NCBI GenBank assembly: GCA_963786445.1
Contig: CAWAZU010000036.1
Location: 124,001 to 188,000, forward strand
Reading direction: 5' to 3'
From: JAFKFJ01 sp963786445
Lineage (GTDB): Bacteria; Pseudomonadota; Alphaproteobacteria; Acetobacterales; Acetobacteraceae
DNA length: 64,000 nt
Shown here: positions 17,390-27,626 of the stretch, piece after piece
How the letters are laid out: each line of letters starts with the position of its first letter
Numbering within the stretch: the stretch's first letter is position 1
The notes under the pieces: generated by a model
Seen by the model: the letters and a program-made list of their open reading frames with translations, nothing else
Databases searched by the model: none
Told to the model about the DNA's origin: nothing
Made by a program: the position numbers and the translations under genes

Positions 17390-18694
17390 TCAACGATCCT
17401 GCGCCATGTACTGCGCCCAGGCGCGGAACTGGTTGCGCATCGGCAGTTCGCTCAGCCCGTTGGCAACGAAGCCGCCTGGGATCGTCCGGTCGCGCCCGGC
17501 GTCGCGGTGCAGGCTGACCCATTCGCCGCCATCGGTCTGCAAACCCTGCTGGCAGCGCGCATAGACCTCGATGTCGTCCGGCATGACGTTGGACGACGGC
17601 GAGTTCACCACGTTGGCGTAGGTGATGGCGCGCTGGAACAGCGCCTCCGGCGCGCCTTTCAGCCGGAACGTGTAGATCTCCACCATCGTGCGATCCACCG
17701 CGATCGGGCGGATCACGCGCAGCTGCTGGAACGAGGTGTGCGGTGAGCAGCTCGGGTAGATGATCGAGTTGTGGCGCTGCACCTGCAGAATTTGCTGCGT
17801 GCGCGCCTCGCCATGCGCCGCCTTCAGCGTTGCGATGTGCGCGAGCGACACCGGGTCGGTCGGCGGGACGAAGATCGCGCCCATGTAGCTGTGGCCGCGG
17901 TCGTAGGCGACCATCTCCAGCTTGTCCCAGAACTCGTAGGGCTCGCCGTTGCCTTCGATGATGAGCAGTCTGAACGGCATTTTGGTCTCGCCCGCCACTG
18001 CCTTGTAACGCGCGCGGGCGGCGTTGACCGAGCTTTCGTGCGTCACCATCGGGTGCGACGTGTCGTTCAGGTTCTCGAAGAAGATCTTCCAGTTGGAATG
18101 CTGCCAGACGCGGAACACGCCGCCGGCGACTGCCACTTCGCCCTCGGGCGCGCGGTCGCAGAAATTGTCGAGCGAGGTCTTGATCCCGCCGAGAAAACTC
18201 TCCAGGTCCGGCCCGTCGGCGGCCAGACTCGCGAACACGAAGCCGCGATAGCTCGCCTGGCGCGGCACGCGGCGGACGGAGAATTGCGGATCGCCCGCGT
18301 CGAAGCGTGTCCCCTCGTAGCCTTCGCGCACCGGCACCGAATGCAGCCCGCCGTCGCAGCGGTAGCTCCAGCCGTGGAACGGGCAGCGGATGAATTTGCC
18401 CACGTTGCCGTCGGGGAAGGCGACCAGCCTGGCGCCCTTGTGCGCGCAGCGGTTGAACAGCACATGCACGCCACCCTCCGGCGCGCGCACCATGAACACC
18501 GATTGCCGGCCGATCAGCGCCTGGTGGTAGTCGCCCGTTTTCGGGATCTGGCTTTCGTGCCCGACATAGACCCAGGCGCGCCCGAAAATGCGCTCCATCT
18601 CCAGATCAAAGATGCCGGGATCGGTATAGACCGAGCGATGCACCCGGTCCGGCTCCACCAATCCGGCAAGGCTGCCGGCGACCTGCACGTCCAT
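17390..18694 (-). CDS. Aromatic-ring-hydroxylating dioxygenase, Rieske alpha subunit
   Basis: A 434-residue catalytic subunit. The Rieske [2Fe-2S] ligands are C83/H85 (CAHKG) and C104/H107 (CPFHGW). The mononuclear iron site is visible in NLNDTSHPMVTHESS with H214 and H219 and the bridging D211. The C-terminal acidic ligand is not assigned. The family dihydroxylates or mono-oxygenates aromatic rings using electrons from a ferredoxin/reductase. No reductase or ferredoxin gene is adjacent. It is the first gene of a minus-strand operon alpha-beta-hydrolase that converges on the Dpp-like operon. The substrate is unknown; the benzoate/anthranilate/salicylate-type group is the closest in feel. Confidence 0.92.
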   Translation of the reverse strand: MDVQVAGSLAGLVEPDRVHRSVYTDPGIFDLEMERIFGRAWVYVGHESQIPKTGDYHQALIGRQSVFMVRAPEGGVHVLFNRCAHKGARLVAFPDGNVGKFIRCPFHGWSYRCDGGLHSVPVREGYEGTRFDAGDPQFSVRRVPRQASYRGFVFASLAADGPDLESFLGGIKTSLDNFCDRAPEGEVAVAGGVFRVWQHSNWKIFFENLNDTSHPMVTHESSVNAARARYKAVAGETKMPFRLLIIEGNGEPYEFWDKLEMVAYDRGHSYMGAIFVPPTDPVSLAHIATLKAAHGEARTQQILQVQRHNSIIYPSCSPHTSFQQLRVIRPIAVDRTMVEIYTFRLKGAPEALFQRAITYANVVNSPSSNVMPDDIEVYARCQQGLQTDGGEWVSLHRDAGRDRTIPGGFVANGLSELPMRNQFRAWAQYMAQDR

Positions 18695-18798
18695 GCCGCG
18701 CGCTCCCCTGTCGGTTGCGACGGCGCGAGCCTAAGCAGGTCGCGCGGGGGCGGCAACGTCCCCCCGGTCGGGCGCGGCCGGAGGGACGCTTGCGGCTG

Positions 18799-19557
18799 TC
18801 ACTCCGCGGCGAGCTTGCTCGCCTTCAGGCGCAGCTTCTCGTCGTCCGGGTTGACCGGCTCGGGCGGCATTCCGCCGTGCGGCTTCGGGTCCGCCTCGAA
18901 GCGGAATTTCGGCTCCTTATTCCACGGGCCGCGCTGGTCCATCCCGTTCTTCGACAGGTCGAAATAAAGATCGACCGTCTCGTCCGGCTTGACGTTGCCG
19001 AACAGCGGGTCGGTCAGCTTGCCGAGCTTGTGCAGCGCCTGCATGAACATCGCGGTGTGCGAAACCTCGCGGGTCAGCAGCAGCGTCAGCGCCTTTTTCG
19101 TGCCCTCGTCGTCGGGTGCGGCCTTCAGCAGCGCCTCGTAGGTCTGCCGCGCCCCGGCCTCGGAGGCGATGTCGGCGCGCAGATCGCGCACCACATTGCC
19201 GCCCTCGTTGATATAGCTCGCGGTCCAGGTATTGCCCTGGCTGTCCACGAAATGCGGGCCGACGCCGCGCATGCGGAACAGCGGCGAGGCGTAGGCGTCG
19301 GTCTGGTCCACGGTGCGGGTGTGCTGGTCGATCAGCACGCCGACCATCTCCAGGTGGCTGAATTCCTCAAGGGCGATGTCCTGGAGCATGTCGCGGATGG
19401 CGGCATCCTCGACATGGAAGGACTGCACCCAGTATTGCAAAGCGGCGGTGAGTTCGCCGGTCGCGCCGCCGAACTGTTCGAGCAGGTACTGCCCGAAGCG
19501 CGGATCGGGCCGCTCGACCTTGACCGGGGCGAAGAGTTCCTTGCGGTGGTAGAACAT
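18799..19557 (-). CDS. Manganese (non-haem) catalase
   Basis: A 252-residue ferritin-like four-helix protein that disproportionates hydrogen peroxide at a dimanganese centre. Metal ligands are visible as E35 in GELTAALQYW, the EEFSHLEM motif around residues 64-70 and the second-pair helices SEAGARQTYE and REVSHTAMF. The C-terminal tail (GPWNKEPKFRFEADP) is typical of KatN-like enzymes. It stands alone, divergent from the isomerase operon. No regulator is next to it. Confidence 0.92.
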   Translation of the reverse strand: MFYHRKELFAPVKVERPDPRFGQYLLEQFGGATGELTAALQYWVQSFHVEDAAIRDMLQDIALEEFSHLEMVGVLIDQHTRTVDQTDAYASPLFRMRGVGPHFVDSQGNTWTASYINEGGNVVRDLRADIASEAGARQTYEALLKAAPDDEGTKKALTLLLTREVSHTAMFMQALHKLGKLTDPLFGNVKPDETVDLYFDLSKNGMDQRGPWNKEPKFRFEADPKPHGGMPPEPVNPDDEKLRLKASKLAAE

Positions 19558-19662
19558 GGCTGGCTCCCTGGCATGCGCTGCCGCGCCAAGAACGGCTTGC
19601 CGGCGGCAGGGGTTGCGCGCTCTAATCGCGAGACACCGACTGCATCAATGACGGGGACGGAA

Positions 19663-20707
19663 ATGCCGAATGCTTATCCGAAACTGCATAACGCGATGTG
19701 GCCCGGGCTGGTGGGCAAGGGGCCGGACAGCGAGCCGCCGATCGCGCTGGACACCATGCTGGACCTGACCGAAGCCGCCGCGGTGGATGGCGTGCGCTTC
19801 GACGGCGTGGACATTTTTGCCGCCGACCCGCACACCAGCATCGACGCCGACGACGACGAGTTGAAGCGTCTGGCCGATGCGGTGCGGCGGCGCGGACTGG
19901 TGATCGGCTCGGTGGTGGCGCCGGTGTGGCCGCCGGTCGGCGGCGGCTCGGCGATGGGCAGCGCGGAAGAACGCGCCCGCTTCGTCGCCATGGTCGGCAA
20001 GGCGTGCCGCATCGCCGGCCGGCTGCGCGCGCTGGGCGTGCGGCCGTACGGCGTGGTGCGCATCGATTCCGCCGCCGGCGTCGAGGAATGGGCGAAAGAC
20101 CCCGTGGGCAACACGAAACGCATCGCCGAGACGTTCCGCGAGGCCTGCAACGTCGCCGAGGGCGCGGGCGAGGTGCTGGCGGCGGAGGGCGAGATCTGCT
20201 GGGGCGGCATGCACAGCTGGCGGCACATGGTCGCGCTGCTGGAACAGGTGGGCCGGCCGCGCACGCTGGGCTTTCAGGCGGACATGGCGCACACGCTGCT
20301 CTACACGCTCGGCACTAACGCGCCGGAGGACCGCATCCTGCCGGAGAATTTCGACTGGGACAGCCGAGCCGTGCTGGAGTCGGCGCTGCGCACGATGACC
20401 GACGCGCTGCGGCCGTGGACGGTGGATTTCCACGTGGCGCAGAACGACGCGACGGTGAAAGGCATGGGGTCGCACGACAAGACCGGCCGGCACTGCCTCG
20501 CCACCGACCCGAACGGCAAGCTCGACATCGTGCATGACGCCGGCTTCTGGCTGCGCGGCGCCGACGGCCAGCCGACGCGCGCGTTCCGCCACATCTGCTG
20601 GGACGGCTGCATGTTCCCCAATTCGGTGATGATGCAGCCGAAAACCTGGAACGATATTTTGGCGGCGATGATCGCGCGTGCGCGACGCGCACGGCTGGAC
20701 GGAATAG
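19663..20707 (+). CDS. Sugar phosphate isomerase/epimerase-like TIM-barrel protein, one apparent +1 frameshift
   Basis: About 347 residues after correction. The sequence shows an AP-endonuclease-2-type xylose isomerase-like barrel: LDLTEAAAVDGVRFDGVDIF, GLVIGSVVAPVWPP, AAEGEICWGGMHSW, FQADMAHTLLYTLG and VDFHVAQNDATVKGMGSHD. The metal ligands are probably the glutamate in AEGEICW, the D/H of ADMAH and the H of DFHV. Near 20677 one extra base shifts the last codons; without it the protein ends VRDAHGWTE at TAG 20705-20707. I chose ATG 19663 because GGGGACGGA precedes it. It is first in an operon with an oxidoreductase and a proline racemase-family gene. Confidence 0.8.
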
Positions 20708-20720
20708 GGGGGCGCGCGCG

Positions 20721-21866
<1,146 letters not shown>

Positions 21867-21875
21867 GAGGGGCTG

Positions 21876-22916
21876 GTGCGCTGGTCACGGATGCTGACGA
21901 TGCTCGACGTCCACGCCGAAGGCGAGATCGGCCGCGTCGTGACCGGCGGGCTGCCCGCCGTGCCGGGCGCCACCATGCTCGAAAAACTGCGCCACATCAA
22001 CGAGGTTGACGATTCGATCCGCCGCTTCACGGTCTATGAGCCGCGCGGCACCGCGCACATGACCGTCAACCTGCTGCTGCCGCCCTGCGATCCGCTTGCC
22101 GCGGCGGGCTTCATCGTGCTGCAGGCCGACCGCGCCCACGCCATGTCCGGCTCCAACGCCATGTGCGTCGCGACCGCGCTGCTGGAAACCGGCATGGTCC
22201 CGATGATCGAGCCGGTCACACGCTTCGCGCTCGACACGCCGGCCGGGCTGGTCGGCGTCACCGCCGCCTGTCACGACGGGCGCTGCGCGCGCGTCACGCT
22301 CGACATGGTGCCCGCCTTCGTCCACGAGCTCGACGTGGCGCTCGATGTCGAGGGGCTCGGCCGCGTGCGGCTCGACATCGCGTTTGGCGGCATATTCTAT
22401 GCGCTGGTGGACGCCCGCGCCGCCGGGCTGGCGATCACCCGCGCCAATGCGCGCGCGCTGGTGGACGTGGCGAGCCGCATCAAGCGCGCGGTGAACGAAC
22501 ACGTGCGCGTCGCGCATCCGGAGCGGCCGGGCATCGACGTAGTCAGCTACGTGATGTTCTGCGACCGCGACCGCGACGATCCTTCGATCCTGCGCGGTTC
22601 CACCATCGTGCTGCCGGGACGCTGCGACCGCTCGCCGTGCGGCACCGGCACCTCGGCGCGGCTCGCCGTGCTGCACGCGCGCGGCGAGCTCGCGGTCGGC
22701 GAGCGGCTGCGGGCACGCTCGATCATCGACAGCGAATTTCTGGCGCGCATCACCGGCACCGCGACGGTCGGCGGCCGCCCTGCCGTGCTGCCGGAAATCT
22801 CCGGCCGGGCCTGGCTGTTCGGCGTCCACCAGTGCGGCGTCGATCCCACCGACCCGTATCCGCTCGGCTTCACGCTCTCCGACATGTGGGGGCCGGACGT
22901 CGCCGTGACCGACTGA
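21876..22916 (+). CDS. Proline racemase superfamily protein, Ser-Cys variant
   Basis: A 346-residue protein beginning at GTG 21876 with a strong GGAGGGG upstream; an ATG lies 15 bases later. The two catalytic positions are S91 in MSGSNAMC, where proline racemases have Cys, and C255 in DRSPCGTGT. Such Ser/Cys members are hydroxyproline epimerases or trans-3-hydroxyproline dehydratases rather than proline racemases. It ends two bases before the convergent HtrA-like gene. Its substrate may not be a hydroxyproline at all, given the operon with sugar-type enzymes. Confidence 0.88.
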   Translation: MRWSRMLTMLDVHAEGEIGRVVTGGLPAVPGATMLEKLRHINEVDDSIRRFTVYEPRGTAHMTVNLLLPPCDPLAAAGFIVLQADRAHAMSGSNAMCVATALLETGMVPMIEPVTRFALDTPAGLVGVTAACHDGRCARVTLDMVPAFVHELDVALDVEGLGRVRLDIAFGGIFYALVDARAAGLAITRANARALVDVASRIKRAVNEHVRVAHPERPGIDVVSYVMFCDRDRDDPSILRGSTIVLPGRCDRSPCGTGTSARLAVLHARGELAVGERLRARSIIDSEFLARITGTATVGGRPAVLPEISGRAWLFGVHQCGVDPTDPYPLGFTLSDMWGPDVAVTD

Positions 22917-22917
22917 C

Positions 22918-23898
22918 TCAATGCAATCGCGGCGCGCGCAGGAAGCGCATGCGGTCGGCGGTCGCGACGTGCACCGCGATCTCGCCGCTGCCCTCGCGCG
23001 CCAGGTTGAGTCGCACCGTCACCCCGGCCGAACCGCTCGCCCACAGCCGGCGCCACAGCGCCGCCAGATCGCCCACCTTCTCGTCGCCGACGCCGAGCAC
23101 GCGGTCGCCCGGCCGCACGCCGGCGCGCTCCGCCGGTCCCTCGTCGGCGACGCCGCCGACCACCAGGCCGCCCTCGCTCTCCATCACGTAGGCACCGAGC
23201 CACGGCCGCGGCGGCGCGTTGATGCGGCCGAGCGTCATCAGGTCGTCCAGGATCGGCGGCAGCAGCGAGGCCGGCACGCACATGTTGAGGTCGTGCCGCC
23301 GCCCGTGCCCGTCGCCCTGCTGCATGATCAGCGAGCCGATGCCGAGCAGCCGCCCGTCCTCGCCGAGCAGCGCGCCGCCACTCCAGAACGGGTGCGCCGG
23401 CGCGGTCATGATCGCCTCGTCGAGCAGATACTCCCAGTAGCCGGCGAATTCCTGCCGTCCGATCACCTTGGTCTCGATCGCCCGCTCCCGCCCGCCGCCG
23501 CCCGCCGCCAGGACGGCGCGCCGTCCCACCCCGGCCGCCTCGCCGCCGCCGAGTTCCAGCACCGGCAGGTCGAGCCGGCCGAGCGCCTGCACCAGCCCCA
23601 GCCCGGTGGTCGGATCGACGGCGAGCGGATGGCCCGGCACGGCCCGCCCGTCGGCGCTGATCAGCCAGATCGTTTCGGCCTCCGTGACCAGGTAGCCGAT
23701 GGTGAGCACCACGCCGCCCTGGCCGATCACGGCACCGCTGCCGCTGCGCTCGGTGCCCAGCGTGCCGGCGGTGAACGCGTCCGGCGGGACGTTGGCGCGC
23801 AACGCCACCAGGCCGCGCAGCGCGCGCTCCAGATCGAACCGATATTCATCGGGGTCCGGCCGCAGGTTCGGCGGAATCTCCCAGTCGGGATTCTTCAT
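22918..23898 (-). CDS. HtrA/S1C-like PDZ protein, probably without protease activity
   Basis: A 326-residue protein: a trypsin-like domain (about 45-215) followed by a PDZ domain (about 240-320: GGLVVGGVADEGPAERAGVRPGDRVLGV, split at AER). Against HtrA, the catalytic His position in LTIGYLVTEAE is Y69 and the Asp position in DPTTGLGLV is G99, while the Ser motif WSGG (S173) remains. No signal peptide is visible at the chosen start (ATG 23898), which is also unusual. It is probably a binding or scaffold protein. It is divergent from the histidine kinase. Confidence 0.82.
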   Translation of the reverse strand: MKNPDWEIPPNLRPDPDEYRFDLERALRGLVALRANVPPDAFTAGTLGTERSGSGAVIGQGGVVLTIGYLVTEAETIWLISADGRAVPGHPLAVDPTTGLGLVQALGRLDLPVLELGGGEAAGVGRRAVLAAGGGGRERAIETKVIGRQEFAGYWEYLLDEAIMTAPAHPFWSGGALLGEDGRLLGIGSLIMQQGDGHGRRHDLNMCVPASLLPPILDDLMTLGRINAPPRPWLGAYVMESEGGLVVGGVADEGPAERAGVRPGDRVLGVGDEKVGDLAALWRRLWASGSAGVTVRLNLAREGSGEIAVHVATADRMRFLRAPRLH

Positions 23899-24101
23899 CG
23901 CGGGGCAGCAATCCTCCGGCCGGTTGGCGGCGCGGGGCCAGCATAGCGGCGGCGCACCGCCACGGAAACGGCGCCGCGCCGAACCCCGCTGCGCCGTGAC
24001 CGCCGCCGCAGCACTCACGATCGCGTGACATCCGCTGACAATTTGCAATTTCATGTCATAGGCACGGCCGTTAACGCCCTGGCCCCGAGGAGACGCATTC
24101 A

Positions 24102-26840
24102 TTGAGCCTGCTCACGCGGGTGGTGCTGATCATTGCTGCGGCGTTGCTGCCGTCGCTGCTGATGCAGGTGTTCAACGAGGCGGCACTGCGTGCGGCGCGA
24201 CGCGACGCGGTGCGGCAGGAATCGTTGCGCAGCGCGCATGCGGTGGGCACCGGGGTCGAAGCGATCATTGCCGGGGTGCGCAACGCGCTGGTCGCCACCG
24301 CGGCCATTCCCTCCATCAAGTCGGTGGACGCGGCGAAATGCGAGGAGCAGCTGCAGTCGGTGTTCGCCGGCCTGTCGTTCCTGCGCGACCTCGCCCTGGT
24401 CGGCGAGGACGGCCGGGTCGTCTGCGCCACCGACACCGGCATGGCAGGAGCCGGCGTCGGGAGCGCGCCGGAAATCCGACTGGCGCTGGCGCGCGGCGAG
24501 ATGGCGCTGGGCGACTATACGCCCGACCCGTACGGCAAGCGCGCCGAGGTGCCGGCGGCCTATCCGGTGCGGGGACTGGCGGGAGCGGGTCCCGTCCTGA
24601 TCGGCGGGATCGACCTCGACTGGCTGAAGCGGCGGCTGGCCGACCGGCTGCTGCCGCAGGGTGCCTCGGTTGTCGTCACCGACCGCACCGGGACCGTGCT
24701 GGTGGCCGTGCCCGAGCAGGGGCTGGTGGGGCGCAAGGCGTCGGACGCGCAGCTTGCCCTGCTGCACGCGCCCGCGCCGGTGATCGCGGTGGGCGAGGAC
24801 GCCGAGGGCGTCTCGCGGGCGGTCGCGACCTTGCCGCCGGACGAGGCGCTGCCGGACCTGCTGGTCAGCGTCGGCCTGCCGACCGCGTCGATGTTCGCCG
24901 CCGCCGACACCGCCGCCGACCGGGGCTACGCGCTGATCGGCGGCGGCGGTCTGGCGGCGCTGGCGCTGGCGGCCTGGATGGCGCGCGGCGTGATCGCCCG
25001 GCCGCTGCATGCCATCCTCGACACCACCGGGCGATGGCAGGACGGCGACATGGCGGCGCGCCTGCCGGTAGGGGACATGCGCACCGAGTTCGGCCGCATC
25101 GCCGCGGCGATCAACGCGCTGCTCGACGCCGTCGCCGCCGGACAGCGCGGCCTGCACGAGCGGCTGGCCGAGCTGCGGGCGATCTATGACGGCGCCCCGG
25201 TCGGACTCGGCTATGTCGGACGCGACCTGCGCTACCTGACGGTGAACGCCAGGCTGGCCGAGATCAACGCGCTCCCCGCCAAGGCGCATCGCGGGCGCAC
25301 CGTGCGCGACATCCTGCCCACCGTCGCCGACCGGATCGAGCCGCTGCTCAGGCGCGCGCTCGCCGGCGAGGCGATCCCCCCGGCCGAGGTGGAGGCGGCG
25401 ACCGAGACGCTGCCCGGCGTGCGGCGGCGCGTGCTGGTCAGCTATCAGCCGGCGGTCGCGCCCGGCGGCGCAGTATTGGGCGCGGTGATCGCGATCCAGG
25501 AAGTGACCGCGCTGCGCCAGACCGAGGCGGCGCTGCGGGCGGCGCTGGAGCGCGCCAATGCCGACCTGGAACGCCGGGTCGCCGAACGCACCCGCCAGTT
25601 CGAGGCCGAGGTGCGCGAGCGCGAGGCGGCGCAGGCGCAGTTGCAGCAGGCGCAGAAGATGGAGGTGATCGGCCAGCTGACCGGCGGTGTCGCGCACGAC
25701 TTCAACAACCTGCTCACCGCCATCATCGGCAACCTGGAGCTGGCGATCGCGCGCAGCCAGGACCGGCCGGAGATGGCGCGGCTGCTGGACGGGGCGATGC
25801 GCTCGGCCGATCGCGGGGCGGCGCTGACGCAGCGCATGCTGGCGTTCGGGCGCCGCCAGTTCCTGCGCTTCCAGCCGGTGGCAGTTCCCGCCCTGCTCGA
25901 CGGGATGTCGGAACTGCTCGCGCGCACCATCGGCCCGTCCACCCATGTGCGCATCGAGGCCGCGCCCGGCCTGCAACCGGCGCGCGCCGATCCGAACCAG
26001 GTGGAGCTGGTGGTGCTCAACCTGGTGCTGAACGCGCGCGACGCCATGCCGGAGGGCGGCACCGTCGTCATCGCGGCCGACATGGAGCACGTGCCGGCCG
26101 GCGCCTCGCATCCCGCCGGCCTGGCGCCGGGGGCGTATGTGCGGCTCGCGGTCTCGGACACCGGCGAGGGCATGGACAAGGCGACACAGGCGCGGGCGTT
26201 CGAGCCGTTCTTCACCACCAAGCCGGTCGGGCGGGGATCGGGCCTCGGCCTGCCGATGGTGCAGGGCGTGGTGGCGCAGTCGGGCGGCGGCGTCGCCATC
26301 AGCAGCACGCCGCACCAGGGCACGACGGTCACGGTCTGGCTGCCATGCACGCGGCCGGCGGTCGCGATGGGCGCCGCCGCGCCCGCGCTACGCGTGCCCG
26401 CCTCGGGCGACGGCCGCTCGGTGCTGCTGGTGGACGACGACGCCGATGTCGCCGCCTTCGCCGCCGTCTGCCTCGACGAGGGCGGCTACCGGGTGCGGCA
26501 GGCCGGCAACGCGGCGGAGGCGCTGGCGGTGCTGCAGCAACCGCCGCCGCCCGACCTGCTGATCGCCGATCTCGGCATGCCGGGGATGAACGGGCTGCAG
26601 CTCGCGGCGGCGGCGCGGCAGCTCTATCCGGACCTGCTGATCCTGATCGCCACCGGCTACGCCACCGAGGACACCGATACCGGCGGCCTGCCCGACGTGC
26701 CGGTGCTGAACAAGCCGTTCAAGGCCGCCGATCTGCTCGGCCGCGTCGGCGATATGTTGAGCGCGCCCCGCACGCTCAGCACAGCGGGGATCGGCCCTGC
26801 CGCGCCAGCCGGCCGACGATCGCTGGCAGATGCTGGCTGA
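24102..26840 (+). CDS. Hybrid sensor histidine kinase with receiver domain
   Basis: A 912-residue membrane sensor from a TTG start with GAGGAG upstream. The order is: TM1 (about 7-22), a periplasmic double-Cache-like region, TM2 (about 283-300), HAMP (about 303-355), PAS (about 365-475), a coiled coil, HisKA with the phospho-accepting histidine in VAHDFNNLLTAI near 540, HATPase_c (NLVLNARDAMPEGG; DTGEGM; GSGLGLPMV) and a C-terminal receiver domain (LLVDDDADV; phospho-Asp in LIADLGMPGMNG). No response regulator gene is adjacent. The input is unknown. It is divergent from the HtrA-like gene. Confidence 0.92.
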   Translation: MSLLTRVVLIIAAALLPSLLMQVFNEAALRAARRDAVRQESLRSAHAVGTGVEAIIAGVRNALVATAAIPSIKSVDAAKCEEQLQSVFAGLSFLRDLALVGEDGRVVCATDTGMAGAGVGSAPEIRLALARGEMALGDYTPDPYGKRAEVPAAYPVRGLAGAGPVLIGGIDLDWLKRRLADRLLPQGASVVVTDRTGTVLVAVPEQGLVGRKASDAQLALLHAPAPVIAVGEDAEGVSRAVATLPPDEALPDLLVSVGLPTASMFAAADTAADRGYALIGGGGLAALALAAWMARGVIARPLHAILDTTGRWQDGDMAARLPVGDMRTEFGRIAAAINALLDAVAAGQRGLHERLAELRAIYDGAPVGLGYVGRDLRYLTVNARLAEINALPAKAHRGRTVRDILPTVADRIEPLLRRALAGEAIPPAEVEAATETLPGVRRRVLVSYQPAVAPGGAVLGAVIAIQEVTALRQTEAALRAALERANADLERRVAERTRQFEAEVREREAAQAQLQQAQKMEVIGQLTGGVAHDFNNLLTAIIGNLELAIARSQDRPEMARLLDGAMRSADRGAALTQRMLAFGRRQFLRFQPVAVPALLDGMSELLARTIGPSTHVRIEAAPGLQPARADPNQVELVVLNLVLNARDAMPEGGTVVIAADMEHVPAGASHPAGLAPGAYVRLAVSDTGEGMDKATQARAFEPFFTTKPVGRGSGLGLPMVQGVVAQSGGGVAISSTPHQGTTVTVWLPCTRPAVAMGAAAPALRVPASGDGRSVLLVDDDADVAAFAAVCLDEGGYRVRQAGNAAEALAVLQQPPPPDLLIADLGMPGMNGLQLAAAARQLYPDLLILIATGYATEDTDTGGLPDVPVLNKPFKAADLLGRVGDMLSAPRTLSTAGIGPAAPAGRRSLADAG

Positions 26841-27138
26841 GGGCCGCGGTCAACTCGTCGCCGGTCAGTCCGGCCCGGCCCGCCATGCGCTGCACCTCCG
26901 CATCGCCCAGCGCGGCGTGCAGCATCGGCGGCGAAATCCGGCGGGCCGCGCCGGGCCCGGCCCAGGACCGCACGGCATCGCCGTAGCCCGCCAGCTCCAG
27001 CCGGTGCAGCAGGCGCTGCAGCCCGGCAGCCGACGCCTGGGGCAGCCCCAGCATCTCCTCGAGCGCCTGCGCCTGCCAGCAACGGGCCGCCTGGCTCGCG
27101 TCGGCGAGTCCCGCCACCATCGCATCGACCAGTTCCAT
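26776..27138 (-). CDS. YidB-like (DUF937) protein
   Basis: A 120-residue helical protein. The C-terminal half, MLHAALGDAEVQRMAGRAG followed by LTGDELTAALSQHLPAIV, matches the YidB/DUF937 signature (LGNAQVQ...LLSQLLPGLID). Function is not established in the family. Its 3' end overlaps the tail of the histidine kinase gene by 65 bases, tail to tail. The family often has a glycine-rich N-terminus; here it is short and alanine-rich. Confidence 0.7.
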   Translation of the reverse strand: MELVDAMVAGLADASQAARCWQAQALEEMLGLPQASAAGLQRLLHRLELAGYGDAVRSWAGPGAARRISPPMLHAALGDAEVQRMAGRAGLTGDELTAALSQHLPAIVGRLARQGRSPLC

Positions 27139-27373
27139 CTCATCCCCCAGTCGTTTTACGGCGATCGAATAAACGCAAAGCGCCGGTGCGGGTTCATCGA
27201 GTCGTGCGCCTCCGCAATCTTGCCGAGTTGACCCCTCCCCGACCCGCGGCAGGGAACAGCCCGCCGCGGCGCGCGCTGTCCGCCCGACCCTGGGCGGTGG
27301 CGGAATGGGCGGGCGTGACGAACGGCGCCGATGTCGTCCCGCGGTGGCATGACCATCAGCACGGAGATGCCCG
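27139..27373. other. Intergenic region between divergent small genes
   Basis: About 235 bases separating the start of the YidB-like gene from the start of the 77-residue ORF. It should carry both promoters. No convincing -35/-10 pair, terminator or RNA gene was identified by eye. Confidence 0.35.
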
Positions 27374-27607
27374 ATGAGCGCAGAGCAGCGACGAACGAAG
27401 GATCAGGACCGTGAGGTCGAAGACAGCTTCCCGGCGAGCGATCCGCCCTCCAGCACGCCGACGACGGGCCCCGGACGCGCCAGCCAGGGTTCCGCCGGCG
27501 GCGAGGAGCACCAGCCGACCGGCGCGCCGACCGACGACCGGCAGGGAACCGAGACCGCCTCGGCGAAAATCCAGGGCGTCCATCCGCCGCAGGCCGATCA
27601 CCGCTGA
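27374..27607 (+). CDS. Small disordered hypothetical protein with DSFPASDPPS motif
   Basis: A 77-residue, highly polar, Gly/Pro/Ser/Thr-rich protein, probably disordered. The segment EVEDSFPASDPPSSTPTTG is a recognisable conserved motif of small alphaproteobacterial proteins of unknown function. It is monocistronic, convergent with msrA and 19 bases from its stop. Function unknown. Confidence 0.6.
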   Translation: MSAEQRRTKDQDREVEDSFPASDPPSSTPTTGPGRASQGSAGGEEHQPTGAPTDDRQGTETASAKIQGVHPPQADHR

Positions 27608-27626
27608 TCCGCGTTGCGGCGCGGGA

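Noticed and set aside
24035..24063. A sigma-70 promoter for the histidine kinase (CTGACA, 17 bases, ATAGGC)
   Set aside because: The -10 match is too weak to list as a feature.
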